This document shows, piece after piece, positions 1-12,689 of a DNA stretch of 64,000 nt. Location: positions 124,245,552-124,309,551 of the forward strand of contig NC_061116.1 in assembly GCF_002878395.1 (NCBI RefSeq), in the 5' to 3' direction. The stretch's first letter is position 1; each line of letters begins with the position of its first letter. Below the pieces are notes generated by a model, which saw nothing but the letters and a program-made list of their open reading frames with translations, was not told the DNA's origin and did no database searches. Source of the stretch: Capsicum annuum (Eukaryota > Streptophyta > Magnoliopsida > Solanales > Solanaceae). The translations under genes and the position numbers were made by a program.

Positions 1-2480
1 CCTGGGTGATAGAATACTTAGAACCGTGAGGTTTTGCTAACATCTATTTTATAAAGTTATCTACATCTAGAACACATAGTCTTCCTTGACAATAAATAAA
101 ACCATCTCTCCCTTGGGATAAAACCTCAAACTTCAGACTCTAGACTATTTCTTTCAACCTAAGAAAAATAGGATCACTATCCTTTTTTCCTTTACCTCAG
201 CTATCAATGAAGATTCTGAACCATTATGAACCAAGATATTACCTTCAATTGAATCAACCAATCAAACTCCCCAACTAGCAAGCTAGTGGATCTCATGAAC
301 TAACTGTTTCTTTTCATCCTTAATGTGAGCAACACTCACCATAGACAATCTACTAAGAGTATCAGCCACAATATTGTCTTTACCCAAATGGTACAAGACA
401 CTCATATCATAATCTATTACATGCAAGCACATACGCAGAAGTACATGGTCTCACCAAGTAGTAAATTGGCCTTATAAAATCCAAGTATTTATCCCACATG
501 AACTAGTGGTAAGTAACTATCCAATTCTAGTTCACTATAAAGATTAATTAATTGTAAACCCAACCACAAGTTCGAGACTTATAAACTTGAAGTGAAGTAA
601 ATAATGTGGTAAAGTAAAGTTATTGGACAATTAATGAGGAGAAACCCAAGTATAAGGATCTATAAATAATCATAATATATTATTGAACTTCATTTATTAG
701 GTTACTTATCTTAGCTATTGATTCACGAGGTTGATATTATAATTATGGTCTTTCGAGCCTCTAATTACCTATCTAACATAGACCCAAAACTACATCGTTG
801 AGTGTGGATGTGAGAACTAAGTTTAATGTATTCATATTTCATCCCATAAGTGAACCAAATAGGGCATGTGGTTATATTCCTATCCTAAATGAAAATTTTG
901 TACAAGATTATAATCCAACTCTATTTACCCCCATATTTTATCCTCTTGTTCTTCCTTCTGAGCTCATCAAATTACAATGGATGTATTCTAAGGGATGTGA
1001 ATCCTTAAAATAGTGATAAAAAGGAAAAATAAGCAGCCGAATATGATAAATAATTAAAACCAAATAAATTCATAACAAGAGTAATCATGTTCTTGGTATT
1101 AACCCCAAAAAAGGGTGTTTAGCTGCTCCTGGATATAACCTAATTGCAATGATAGAATACATATTAAAATACATAAATAGAACAAAAAAATGGAACAAAA
1201 AAACTAATTTCAGTGTTTTCCAGGCTCCCTCCAAGTTAAGGTCGTCCAAGGTGTATAGCATAATGTTTAAGGGTCCTATTTATAGTAGGACAAAGCTTCC
1301 TATTTGAACTAGGGTCCATGCTGTGGACCCTATCGCGGTGTCTAAGGCCCATGGTGCACCCTAATATCAAACACACACTGGAATTGGTCCCTTAGGAATC
1401 CCCCAAGTCCATGGAACAGACCCTAACATGGTTTCTAAGGTCTGTGGCATGCTAATGACTCCAAAATGTCCATTTTTTTCAAATCTTGTCCCGTGCTTTT
1501 GTTCATCTATTCCTTTCAAGCTTTTGTATCATTTATATCATCATATTAAACTCACCAATCATCCTATAGCAACTCATACCATGAATTACAACTCAAAACA
1601 ACACAAAATCAAAGATGGTGAACTAAAAACTTAAGCTAAGAATACTAGTTTTGTCCCTTTGATCTTTAACTTAGTTTTGACTCTTGGATTGTTTAAAATA
1701 AACCTTAAACTATATAAACAAGTTATTCCAAACATAATTAAATAATCATACCATGATGAAATCATTACTCACACTAGAATCCATCGATATCAACTAGAAC
1801 AAGACATAGCTCAAGCTAGTAACACTAGTTCTTGCGTCTAAACTCTAAGTGACCAATTTGAATCCAAACTTATTTGAAACACTACATAAACATTGTTATC
1901 AAGTATTTTACAACTTGTATTATTAATTATATAATTATTAACACATTAATCATGCAAAAAGTCCTCAAAACAATGCTAAGTAAGCCTGGATAACAACACT
2001 GAGGTTCATAAATCCACCTTAGATCATAATTCTTCAATAACTCTAGCCACCTTATTTGAAGGAGATTTAGATATTTCAGGCTGAAGACATACTAAAGACT
2101 CTTGTGATCAGTAAACATATCAATATGAACCCCACAAATATAATGCCTCTAAATCTTTAAGACAAAAACAACTGTAGCCAACTCTAGATCGTGTGTTGGG
2201 TAGTTCTTTTTTATGAGGTTTGAGTTGTCTAGAGGCATATGCCATAACCTTTCCCCATTGCATTAACACACAACTAAGTACATCTCTTAAAGCATCATAA
2301 TAAGCCAGAAACCTATTTGAACCCTCTGGTAAAGTCAAAACTAGAGTGGAGGTTAGTTGAGTCTTCAACTCCTGAAAACTCTTCTCACAAGAATTAGACC
2401 ATTGGAATTTGACTTTTTTCTAAGTCAATATGGACATGAGAGAAGTAATAAAGGAAAATCCTTCAACAAACTATCTATAA
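1..2480 (-). pseudogene. RNase H of element L, split by an insertion
   Basis: Minus-strand RNase H of a gypsy polyprotein. The N-terminal part is at about 2031-2480, with a VLTLPEGS lead-in, a degenerate FLAYYDA stretch, a VLMQWGKVMAYASRQLKPH core and a TDHKSL motif. The C-terminal part resumes at about 1-405 with YDMSVLYH and a VADTLSRLS ending, then enters the spacer before integrase. The two halves are separated by 1.6 kb of unrelated DNA flanked by an 8-bp repeat. RNase H would remove the RNA strand during reverse transcription. Stops and frameshifts make it inactive. Confidence 0.75.
414..2022. mobile_element. 1609-bp insertion of unknown class with 8-bp target duplication
   Basis: The RNase H reading frame of element L is interrupted exactly here. 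The 8 bases atcataat occur at 406-413 and again at 2023-2030, and removing one copy with the insert restores a continuous gypsy sequence. The insert starts ctattacatg and ends ccaccttag, so the termini share only CTA/TAG and no long terminal inverted repeat is visible. It encodes no recognisable protein; the short ORFs at 798-1013 and 1428-1634 look random. An 8-bp duplication is typical of hAT transposons, but the ends do not look like hAT, so the class stays open. Confidence 0.65.
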
Positions 2481-2511
2481 TAACTAGTTAAACCCAAGAA
2501 ACTCCTGATAT

Positions 2512-3840
2512 CTAATGGAGATATAGTTTTAGGCTAGTTTCTACCTGCTTTGGTATTTTAAGGATTAAATAAATGCCTTCACTAATACTGTTATCACCAT
2601 GGAATGCTACTAATTTCAAATAGAATTCACGCTTGCTAAACTTAGTGAATAGTTGGTAATCTTTGCGAGTCTGCAAGATAATCATCAAATAGTCTATATA
2701 TTCATCCTCACTCTGAGAATAAATGAAGATGTCATCTATAACAACTAGAACAAACATATCCAAGTACTTCTTAAACACCCTGCTCATCAATTTCATAAAA
2801 GTTGTAGGAGTATTCATTAATATAAAAGACTTAAAAACAAAGTCAAAGTAACCACACCGAGTTCTGATGGCTATTTTAAGAATGTCACATTCTCTGACTC
2901 TAAGATAATTATAGTCGAATATGAGGTTTACCTTAGAGAAATAATTAGCACCCTGAAGATAGTTTAACAAGTCATTAATCCTGGGAATGGGATACTTATT
3001 CTTGATTGTGACCCTGTTCAACTTACAGTAATTGATGCACATTCTGAGAGAACTATAATTTTGCATATGAAAAGAACTGGAGCACCCAATGGAGAGATAT
3101 TAGGCCTAATAAAACCCTTATCCAAATCTTTCAATTGTTCTTTTAATTTCTTAAGCTCGCATAGAACAATTCTATAAAGTGGAATTAAAATATGTTGGGT
3201 ATTTGGAAAAAGATCTATTCCACAGTCAATTTCTCGCTCGGGAGGAACTCCAGACAGATCTTCAAGAAACACTTATGGAAATTCATTTACTATAGGAACT
3301 AACTCAAGACTTGGGATTTTGGACTTTATGTCCATAACCCAAACAAGGTAATAGATGCACCCTTTGAAAATTATTTTCGTTGCCTTAAAGAAAGAGACAA
3401 ATCGACCTATAGGCACTGAGGTACTATTTTTTCACTCTAAGACTGGCTCATTTAGAAACTAAAATTTGACCACTATGTTTCTAAAATAAATTGAGGCATA
3501 GCAAGAGTGGATCTAATACATTCCAAGAATAACATCAAAATCTTTCATGTCTAACTCTACAAGATCAACTAAGGTGACTTTCTGGTATACTATGATTGGA
3601 TAATTTTTGTATACCTATTTGGCTATGACTAAATTAACGATTAGAGTAGAAACTAAGAAGGGCTCTAAGAGGATTTCATTGCTTAAACCCATGTCTACTA
3701 CTATATAGGAAGTCACAAAGAAAAGTGTGGCTCTAGGATCTAATATTGTATAAACATGAATATGTAAGACTTGGAACGTATGAGTGACCATATCAAGAGA
3801 ACCCTCTTGATATTGTCGATTATGAAAGTCATTGAACCTA
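2512..3840 (-). pseudogene. Protease and reverse transcriptase of element L
   Basis: From right to left on the minus strand: a protease-like stretch (about 3300-3830) with a LDPRATLFFV-type motif in place of the usual LDPGATLSFV, then the RT entry block at 3018-3272 (LSGVPPEREIDCGIDL, DKGFIRPNISP), then RT at 2512-3066. RT shows KLNRVTIKNKYPIPRI, a degenerate YNYLRVRE block where QLRI is usual, and VVIDDIFIYS, so the catalytic IDD survives. These enzymes would process Gag-Pol and make element cDNA. The frames at 3018-3272 and 2512-3066 are offset, showing a frameshift, and the protease region has stops. Assignment as gypsy RT is secure. Confidence 0.82.
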
Positions 3841-3849
3841 TTCCAACGC

Positions 3850-4994
3850 TATCCATCGGTTACACTAGATGAGGCACCTTGCTTAGTCAGGTGACCTGCT
3901 AGAGCTACTGAAGAGCTAGATTGACTTTGTTGACCAACATCTCTAACTCTCTGTGAAGCCACTTACAATTTCCTCAATTTTTGACCTAACTTGGAACACC
4001 TAAAACAACCATCATTACCCATCATATGCTCATCCTTGTTGTTTCTACCATATTATTTTCAAATTGGGTTAGTAGGAATACTATTCACACTTCCCTAGGA
4101 CTTAAAGCCCCATGCTCTCTCTCAAGTATCCTTCTTGAACTTGGGTATTATAGAACTAGCAGAAGATGAGGCTGGAGTGGATGATTTTTGTCGAAATCTG
4201 AGAATGATAACCTCCATCTAACTTCTGTTGCAGGATAGTAAAACTACCAATTCTAGCTCTCTTACTCTTCTTTTCCTTCTCTTTGATTTTCTCCTCTTTA
4301 ATATATTAAGCATGAACCGTCAATTTGGAGCTTTCCATCTCCTTAACCAACATAGAAGTTCTACACTCTTTGACCATGTACTCAGAAACACCTGACATAG
4401 ATTTACTTATTTGGGCTCTAAAGTCAGCAACTATAGTCAAAGCATATTTTTTCAACTGAGTGAACGTAAGAGAATACTCCTCCAAACTCCTGTTACCTTA
4501 TTTTATATTAATAAATTCCTACATCTTGGCTTCCCTTAACTCAAGTGGGAAAAACCTGTCTAGAAATGCAATAACAAACTCATCAGACTCTACCTAGCTA
4601 TACCTCTATCATCCTTCAATTACTAAACCATGTATAGGCTAATTTTTACGATTGATGAGATGCCATCACTTTTAGTTGAAGTGACACCCATGATTTTAGT
4701 AACTTTTTGAATACTATCCAAGAACTTTTGTGGATCCTCTTTAGATTTGCACCTAAAAAATAGAGGAGGATTAATCCAAGTAAAGTCTTAGTCTCTAGAA
4801 ACTATCGTATTCATAGCTAGGTTGGCTGGTTCAATAATCTAATAGTTATTTTAGGTGTTCATGAAATGGGTTAATGTTATAATAGAAGCCTTAAACCCAG
4901 CATGGGAGACTTGTTCATTCAGAGGGTTTGCTAGAGCCGGTGGTGGTGCTTACTAATTCCCATTCCTTCTTTCATTAGTTCTCTTGGGAGGCAT
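3850..4994 (-). pseudogene. Gag of element L with decayed zinc knuckle
   Basis: Minus-strand gag remnant starting at the ATG at 4994 (MPPKRTNE), a start typical of Tekay/Del-type gag. Downstream are a NPPLFF stretch and a KEDPQKFLDSIQKVTKIMG block matching the capsid-like retrotransposon gag domain. Around 3970-4030 is a CFRCSKLGQKLRKL relic of the CCHC knuckle in which the His and last Cys are lost. Gag would form the virus-like particle. Several in-frame stops appear within the first 100 codons, so it is a pseudogene. Confidence 0.72.
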
Positions 4995-5197
4995 TTTCTA
5001 TAAGCATGTAGAGAATGGGTTATAAGAAGATTTTAATAAAGTTCACACTCTATCACACGATACAAAACATGAAAGAAGTGAAACTTTTCCTAAGACATTT
5101 CATAGCCTCTCACTCATAAATGTGGAGCGTTTCATACCCATGAATAAGACTCTACTTAATGCGACTTTCAGACACCCTAGAAAATTTTAAACCTGAT

Positions 5198-5209
5198 GCT
5201 ATGATACCA
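5198..5209 (-). other. Primer binding site of element L
   Basis: On the minus strand this reads TGGTATCATAGC, one or two changes from the initiator tRNA-Met complement TGGTATCAGAGC seen in the other gypsy elements here. It lies about 200 bases ahead of the gag ATG at 4994, the expected position between the 5' LTR and gag. Confidence 0.65.
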
Positions 5210-5212
5210 AAA

Positions 5213-7000
5213 TCATCACCCAAGACTACCCCTATTCATAACATGGTGCTCAAAGTCACAAGTGACACCAAGTTAAACCATGGCCTGGTAAAAAACACAA
5301 AGAATACTAAAACAAATAATGAGATACTGAGTGGAAACTAAACTGAAATAAAATGAATATAATAAAAGAAAACTCAATACTGGATATCAAAGATGAGATT
5401 TCCTAACATAAATCAACATGCTAAAAATATAAATATCTGTTTGAAAGCCTCTTAATCATATTAGTTGTTAGGAAAAGACCCCACATAACTCTAACTATAT
5501 AAAACTAGAATATTACTAAAAAAGAAATCCTGATATTTAGCCATCAAATAATAAGGACTCACAAAATATTATTGCTGATATGGTTTGGAATCTTACTACG
5601 TGCAATTTGGATGTTGAACATCAAAACCTATATCATAAGACAATATAGCAAAAGGAAGGTATACAATCAGTATTTTGAATATACTGAGTATGTCAGATAG
5701 AAAATAACTAAATATAGGCTAATCATGATGCATGTTACATGGTAAATTGATGTGATACCAAGTAATAAACATTTACTATATGATAAGTTGAACAACTGAA
5801 TATGAGGTTAAACAAATATCTAAATTTAAACTACAAAATGTGGACTGTGGAAGCTACCACTAACCAACATATCCTAATCTGAGCTAATCGGGGTCTAACC
5901 TGTAACCTTAGTTGGATAAGTGTTTAGTACCTTTCCAAGGTTATGAAGACTAACTGGTGCATATTTACTAAACTGATGGTCGAAATGACTATGGTGTCAA
6001 GCCTAGTCGGACGTGTAACCCTTTAGAACCTATGGTGGAACCATAGTGCTGGAACTTAGGGGCTTTTACTAAAGGTCTTAATATAACTGACTGTTGAGCC
6101 TTCATCCTTGCGTTCGTTCACTACTAAATACTACTCCCAACTAGATAATACTAATAATTGGAAATTCTCACTAACAGTACTATTCTTAAACAAAAAATAA
6201 ATACATAATCTGAAAGTATTCAATAATATTTAAGTTGGGATATATAACACTAATAGGTGTATACATGAAATATCAAGTCATCAGGTGTTTATAACCCACT
6301 ATCTTTGAAGAATGCAACTAATCATGGCAATGCTACAATCTGAACGTTATAAGAAATTTCATAACTCAAGCCCAAAATCAAGAATTTATCAATATAATGA
6401 TGTTTAATAGTCATGAGTATGGAAGGATGCTCAAATTTAAGGAAAACATATATTAAAGGTTTCATCAAATTAAGAAACTAAAATCTAAAGGAACTCACAC
6501 TTTACATGGAAACCCTAAGCTTAAAGAGTAAAAACTTGGAAATTGAGTAATCTTTCGGAATCAATGGGTGAAAGGAAACCCATTGACGAAATCAAACAAA
6601 CTTAAGGTTGAAAACCTTGATGAAATATTTGGAATTGAAGTCAAAGGTTGAAAAGCCTTATTTTTTTCTTGGAGAAGAAAAATTGCCCCTTTCTCTCTAA
6701 ATTGTCTAAGTATGGAGTGAATTTTAAGGAATGGGGTCCTTAGGGGTGTTTTAGAATAATTATTCAACCCTTGGGAATTTTAAACGACGTAGTTGTGGTG
6801 CTAAAATAGAGGGAAAAGAACAAACAACCCCTAGAATATTATCTAGAAAAATCTTAGAAGCAGTCCCGACAGCTCAAGTGACAACTCACAATGTCTAGCT
6901 ATGAGTAGTATGCTGAGTTGTATTTAAAGGACTTAAAATTAGGTCCCCACTAATTTTACTATGATTCATAGTACCACTCGTTGTGTGACCAATAATTTGT
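5213..7000 (-). repeat. Probable 5' LTR of element L
   Basis: Non-coding sequence directly upstream (minus sense) of the primer binding site, of LTR length and without recognisable protein homology. The inner end is set by the PBS; the outer end is uncertain. No second LTR is in the window for comparison. The ORF at 6561-6767 shows no family match. Confidence 0.45.
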
Positions 7001-7029
7001 AGGGTTTGATGACGACATATCATCTGATG

Positions 7030-7216
7030 ATGGCAAATTTACTGAAGCACTATCAAAGCTACCAGTGACGATGACTCAGATGATAAGTCATCATCATTTG
7101 AGTCATCATTACTAGCTACTTTGATAGTGCTGTAGTAAATTTATAGGTATGATGATGACTCATCGACTGAGTCATCGTCACTGGCATCTTTGATAGTGCT
7201 TTAGTAAATTTGCCAT
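7030..7216. mobile_element. MITE-like inverted repeat built from three related units
   Basis: The ends match over about 21 bases as an inverted repeat: atggcaaatttactgaagca on the left and the complement of its variant at the right end, finishing tttgccat. Between them the sequence folds back. A unit with a tgacgatgactcag core (about 7034-7086) is followed by two inverted copies (about 7090-7145 and 7150-7216), each carrying the ctttgatagtgct motif. No coding capacity. The short length, palindromic build and position in LTR-like DNA suggest a MITE; a target duplication could not be fixed. Confidence 0.6.
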
Positions 7217-7500
7217 AAAATCTTACTATGATATTAGATTAAGGCAAAATAGGATGCTTGGAAAGATAATTCAACGATCTATGTTTTGGTATGTCTTAAG
7301 CTCATAAACACCTAGTAATATAGAAGTTATTCTTGTTTGAAGTTGACTATGCAATATTCTTCCCAAAAATTCAATCGGTAAGGGATATTTTGACTTGTCT
7401 ATAAGATAGGAATTATTTGAGGCCTTAATATATGTCTAAATCACTTATCAAACTACCAAAACATGATTTTTCTTTTTGAATGTACTTGAAGAATGGCTCT
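7217..7500. other. Unassigned AT-rich stretch
   Basis: About 280 bases between the MITE-like element and the copia fragment. No reading frame, repeat or motif recognised. It may be LTR or leader sequence of either neighbour. Confidence 0.4.
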
Positions 7501-8834
7501 AATATTGGCTTTGATTATTAGGGTGTACAGTATTTTCTAAATTACTCAGTGGTATTCTATTTAGATTTAATAAGTTGTTAGTCTAGAATGACATAAAAGA
7601 GTGGTTCAACAAGGTAAACATCTCTTGATCTTATTATTTGCATAGTAAAATTGCAACTGTTGTGCAAGGTATGGCATTTATGTCAATTTATTATTCATGC
7701 TTGAAGGATCACTTGGATGAACTTACCTCAATAATTCTATTTATTGCTTGTGATTGTGAAACCTCAAAGGATTTTGTAGATCATTTAGAGAAACAGAAGA
7801 CTTTTTAATTTTTATTTGGGTTAAATGATGGTTACTCTCAAGATAGGTCACAAAATTTGATGATGAGTCCTAAACCTAATGTTAATAGGCCAGTGCAATA
7901 ACTATTTAGGATGAAAGTCAAAAAAATATTTGAAAGTAGTAATTGTGTCATTACAGTAAAGAAAGATATATCTGTTTTCCTTACATCTAAAGCTAAAGTA
8001 ATATCTTTATACCCATATAGAGGTAGAGGCGAAGCTACTGCGTCATACTATATTAGAGGTTATAATATGGGCCAAAAATCTAGTTTTATTTAGGATCTCA
8101 TTATCAACAGAAGTACTATGATTTGTTCACATAAAAGGGCATACTATAGTTGATTGATATAAGTGATGAGTGTGAGTATTGCCTACAGAAAGATTATCTA
8201 AAAGGGACTTATTACAAATTGATAGGTTATCTTGAGAACTTTAAAGGGAAGAAGAAGGCCAATATTGTCACATATCTACTTACAGGATAAAATCTAGGGT
8301 ATAATCATGGGAGACAGGTAGAGTATAATAATGGATTTGCACCACTTTTTACTCTAAAATATATAATCAGATTATGCATATGTTTAACAAGTGTTCTATA
8401 AGTGATGTAGATGCTAACCAAGTAGGATCTTCTAGGTAATGTGGTATGTATGTCCTACTCTTATCATAATGGTGGTGTTAAGTGGATTGTAGATATTGGA
8501 GAAACTAATCACATGCTAAGTTATAAAATTATACTTTAAACTGGGAATTTAGTAGATGATGTTGGGAAAGTATAATTGCCAAATAGATCTTTAGCAACCA
8601 TTTCTCATATAGGAAACTTCCAACTATCTGAATGTGATATTATTAAGAATGTGTTGTGTGTACAAACTTTCAAATTTAACCTTCTAGTAGTCTCAAAGTT
8701 GACAAAGAAATTATATTTTTTTGTCATATTATTCCTTGATTATTTCATAACCTTTTCTCTAGGAAGGTGATGGAGATTGGTAATGATCAGGATGGATTTT
8801 ATGTGATGTATTTACATAAAAATAAAGAAGGTAC
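7500..8834 (+). pseudogene. Ty1/copia gag-protease-preintegrase fragment
   Basis: Plus-strand copia remnant. In order it shows a gag (UBN2-type) region at about 7560-7900 with FMSIYYSCLKDHLDEL and FLFGLNDGYSQDRSQNLMM; a relic of the knuckle followed by KLIGY near 8220; a protease motif WIVDIGETNHM near 8490 where WIIDTGASNHM is usual; and pre-integrase sequence at 8576-8830 (IKNVLCVQTFKFNLLVVSKL). Frames change several times and stops are frequent. It ends where the LTR of gypsy element 1 begins. Integrase and RT are not found elsewhere in the window, so the distal part was probably lost at the junction near 27196. Confidence 0.75.
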
Positions 8835-11187
8835 TAAAACACCCAGGGTTTTGGTCCTTAGAAATTTCCTCATTTTTAGACTCACTGAACATCATACGAC
8901 TTAGGGTACTAGTCATATGTTGTGATATGATGTGGTTGGTCTTGGTTATATCTTAGATAGTTTGGGTTGGATTGGGTTGGCTACTGTCCATCGTATGAAT
9001 AAATCATACCAGTTGTATCTTGAGGTATGAGTGGGATATTAGCAATCATATATTGTCCAGTATTAAAGGGTTAGGTTTTGGTTTTTAGATTAGGCACGGT
9101 TTATGGGTACCGATCGTATAATTAGGTACGAGAGGGACTTAGGAGTAATATTTTGGTTAGAGTGAGGGGTTGAGGTTCTGCCTAGGGTACGAGTGGTGGG
9201 TACCACTCGTACCATAGCGTACGAATCATGTGGTGGAGTCATACCCTTCTGTAGCATTTTATACAGTTTAAGTTGGGGTAATATGGAAATTTCCTCTTGG
9301 GACTCCTTGACTTATATCACACTTGCAACATCATTTACCCTATATTCTAATCTTAAATACTTAGAAACTCTATAATCCTCTCTAAGGCTCTTAACTCAAG
9401 AAAGGCTAGGGTTTCATTAATAGGATCAAATTAGAACTTGTATGGGTGGGTTTTCTTCATTTTTTTCTCAATCTAAGGCAAGTTACTCTCCCCTCATTGT
9501 TATTTCCAATAAAAGGGATGTTTTATGAATTGTTTTCAAGGCATAATTATTGTATGGTTTTGGGGTTTTCAATATACTTCTAGGGTTTTGTTTATAATAG
9601 TTGGTTATGGTTTTTCCAAGTCATTTACTTTTGATTTTCATATTATAATGGTCGTTTGAACATATGGTTGGATGGGATTGGTTGATTTATACTTGGTTTT
9701 GTCTTTGCAAAACACTATGCTCCCAATGTGTTTAGTAAAAGGCCTATGAGAATGCTTTTACTATATTATTGGACTTTTAATATAATTATTGCATGGCATA
9801 ACTTAGTAATGGAACTCTAAATGGTTTAGAATGGTTTAATGGTAAGGTCTTGGAGGTCACAGTTGTAGTTAATTGAACATCCTTGTGGGGAACAAGGGAA
9901 TCCCCCAAGTAAACATAATAATGAACATACTTGCGGGGTTTATGGGAATCACCCAAGAAACTAAATAATGTAATCTATAGGTATATAGGACTCCTTTCTT
10001 CTCTAAAAGATTGGATAAGAACATTGCTTACAACTTATAGTTAATTTCGTGATACCACTTCTTATAGCCTTGGTTAACATTGAATGGAATAATGGTATTG
10101 GTTATGTGCTAATGGTTTTAATTGGGCAATAATGGTGGGGTATGATAGCTAACCATGAAGGTATGAGTCCAATAGATGGACACTAGAAACTTGTGTTTAC
10201 CAACATGAGGATTTTTATGCTGACCATATGGGGTACATAGGAATCCCCTAAGTTATACTTGTATATATGCATCATGGAGAGTAAAGGTTACTTAGGAATC
10301 CCCTTCTCCTATGGTATCTCTGGTTCATATGGCTACATAAATCAGGTCCCGTTCAAAGGGTTACATTGGACCCATATAGCTTGTGGGTGGTTCCAGGACA
10401 ATTAAGCTACACATACCTAGGTTAATGGTTTTAAATACATATTGAACCTGGTTTCATTTCCCGATATAGATTATATATATATGTATAGATGTGCATGCAT
10501 ATGGTCGGTTTACTTGGTTCTAAAGGTTGGCATTACTTTATCCTTATCCTGAGTACCTAGTAGCATTTACCCGCTAACCCATCTTCGGGTGGATGTATCC
10601 CCACACGATACAAGAACTGACCATCCTACTCCTTTTGCTTAGTGATTGAATTCAAGGTCAGCTATTAGATTGAATTAGTGAGCTTCCATACTTTAGAAGG
10701 TTCCATTTCATATCATGGGCATATTTTCATACTTTGGTTATTTTATGGACATTAGTTTTTTCTATGGTCGGGGGAATATCCTAGTCGAATATTATTTTTT
10801 TCATTAGGGGATTTTGTGGAACTACGATAGGTTAGAATAGGTCATGTCTATAGTGGCGTTAGCCTTTTTATTGGTATTGGTATTGGGGATGATACCGTTT
10901 GGTTAAATTTATGATTGTTCCATCCTCTTATATTATGTTATGCACAGGAACTTGGTTTGGTTATTGGTTAATAGTTGGGTATTAGACGATTGAACTTTCT
11001 TTGGTCGGTCATGGTTATTAACCTATCCCAGAGTTTGGAATTGTACACATACACTATCTTGTTATATTTTGGGAATTTATCCTACTCAGGGTACATGAAT
11101 GGATGGTTGTATTTGGGTATCGGGAGAAGTCTCTGGTCCTGGTTAAACTTAAGATGTGCAGTACGACAAGGCCCTGGTTTAGGTTGT
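8835..11187 (+). repeat. 5' LTR of element 1
   Basis: Starts taaaacaccc, equivalent to tgaaacaccc at the other LTR starts (16229, 17847, 24533), with the G of the terminal TG mutated. It ends just before the PBS. About 2.35 kb long. It contains the stem-loop at 9186-9213 and a run of TA dinucleotides near 10470. Alignment by eye with 16229-17846 is continuous up to the insertion site of element 2. Confidence 0.82.
9186..9213. repeat. LTR stem-loop motif, copy in element 1 5' LTR
   Basis: ggtacgagtgg and its exact complement ccactcgtacc flank a 6-base spacer. The same 28-base motif is perfect at 16561-16588 and decayed at 24984-25009, always at the equivalent LTR position. Confidence 0.75.
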
Positions 11188-11194
11188 ATGAATT

Positions 11195-11206
11195 TGGTAT
11201 CAGATA
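11195..11206 (+). other. Primer binding site of element 1
   Basis: TGGTATCAGATA differs slightly from the initiator tRNA-Met complement TGGTATCAGAGC. It is immediately downstream of the 5' LTR and is followed by the same ttaggttcatgg sequence seen after the PBS of element 2. Confidence 0.75.
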
Positions 11207-11392
11207 TTTAGGTTCATGGTTAATTGAGAGTCCATAAAGACCTATCGAGTTGAGTCTTATTTAGGGCTATGTAGAATTCCACACTCATAAGGAAGAGAAT
11301 AAAAGGCATTTAGGAATACTTCTCTTTCTTGTGTTCTATTTAAAGTTGCAAGTTCTAAGGTCCTTTCTAATTTGTGTTTATTTGCTTTTCAG

Positions 11393-12655
11393 ATCATTCC
11401 TCGATGATCTAAAGCTCACAAAAACTCTTCTATCCTAACTGGAAACAATATTGATGGGATACATTCTACTCAGGGGATCCTTACTCGATCGAGGTGTCCA
11501 GACCCTGATAACTTTGGAGTTCCACTAAATTTTTCTAGTCCTCCTTAGGTCGATGTGATGAATTTGGTGTTTCATCAATCGATTCATATGATTTCTCAGT
11601 TGGTGGATTCTCAGGCTAAGCAATATGAATCTGGTATTCTATCCTCTAAGTCCAAAAGGGTTGGCCAGTTCATAAAATTGAGTTCTCCAACCTCTACTAG
11701 TGTTAAGGTAAATAAGGATCCTCGAGGCTTTCTAGATGAGATAGCAAAGATATTCAACATTATGCATGCCACTAATATGGAAGGAGTGGAGTTTGCAGCT
11801 TATCAGTTCAAGGACGTGGCATACCACGACGAATGGGTTAGAGTAAGGGGTGATGTTGAGGAGTCTTCTTTATGGGCAATTTTTTCCAATGCGTTTATAG
11901 ACCTCTTCTTTTCTCAGGAGTTGAGGGAAGCAAAAGTAGAGGATTTTGTTAATCTGAAATAAGGAAAGATGTCGGTCAGGGAATATAACTTAGAGTTTTA
12001 TCAATTGTCAAGGTATGTTCCAAAAATAGTGGCTGATATAAAGGCCAGAATGAGAAAGTTTTCCTCAGGACTATCTTAGGAGTTGAAACTTGAAATTAAG
12101 ACTGGATTGCTGATCAAGGACATGGATATCTCTAGATTGATTATTCATAAGCAACAGGTAAAGGAGGAAAATATAAAGCAGGCTAAGATAAGGGAACAGT
12201 AGAGTAAGAAATTTAGGTTCTATGATCAAGGTGGTGGTCAATATAAAAGTAGTAGGTATGGTGGTAAGTGGCCAAAAAAGAAGTGAGGGAGTTCTGGTTC
12301 TTTCTCCACAGAAAGTGCTCCTTACCTAAAGGCTTTGGATGATAGGCGTCAGCAGGGTAGAGACAATTTCATGGTATAGAGTGCCTAATCTCAAGTGAGT
12401 GGGGCACAGTCAGCTTCATCATATATTTCTTATAGGTTTTGTGGTCATTTTTATCAAGGTTTCTGCAATGAAGAGGGGGATAGGCGTTTTAAATATTGTC
12501 AGCCAGGTCATATGATTAGGAATTTTCCGATTGGTAAGGTTGATTCAAGAGCAAATAAGGTTCTACTTTCTTCTTTATCTACTCCTTTACCAAAGGTTGT
12601 TGCTTTTGTATCTTATTCTGTATCTTTGTTTACTGCTGGTACCGACATAGGCTGA
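11393..12655 (+). pseudogene. Gag of element 1
   Basis: Gag remnant following the leader. The capsid-like part is clearest at 11555-11962, with KVNKDPRGFLDEIAKIFNIM, a QFKDVAYHDEWV block where AQVWW is usual, and FFSQELREAKVEDFVNLK. It continues past a stop with VREYNLEFYQLSRY and EEN/EQ-rich sequence. The zinc knuckle near 12480-12530 reads FKYCQPGHMIRNFP, so two of its Cys are displaced or lost. The initiating codon is an ATT where MPPR-type proteins have ATG. It would have built the element particle; stops show it is dead. Confidence 0.8.
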
Positions 12656-12689
12656 AATAAGTTATATGCTTTTTTTACCCGAAAGGAGT

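Larger units (their letters stand above)
1..7000 (-). mobile_element. Ty3/gypsy element L, chromovirus-like, 3' end outside window
   Basis: Minus-strand LTR retrotransposon remnant. Reading leftwards it shows a tRNA-Met-type primer binding site near 5.2 kb, a gag start at 4994, a protease, an RT with an IDD box, and an RNase H. Integrase and the 3' LTR would lie left of base 1. Domain order (gag-PR-RT-RH) and wording match the solanaceous Tekay/Del-type group. Every domain carries stops or frameshifts, so the element is dead. The right-hand limit, the outer end of its LTR, is only approximate because no clear TG/CA end or target duplication was found; a MITE-like insertion sits near it. Confidence 0.75.
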
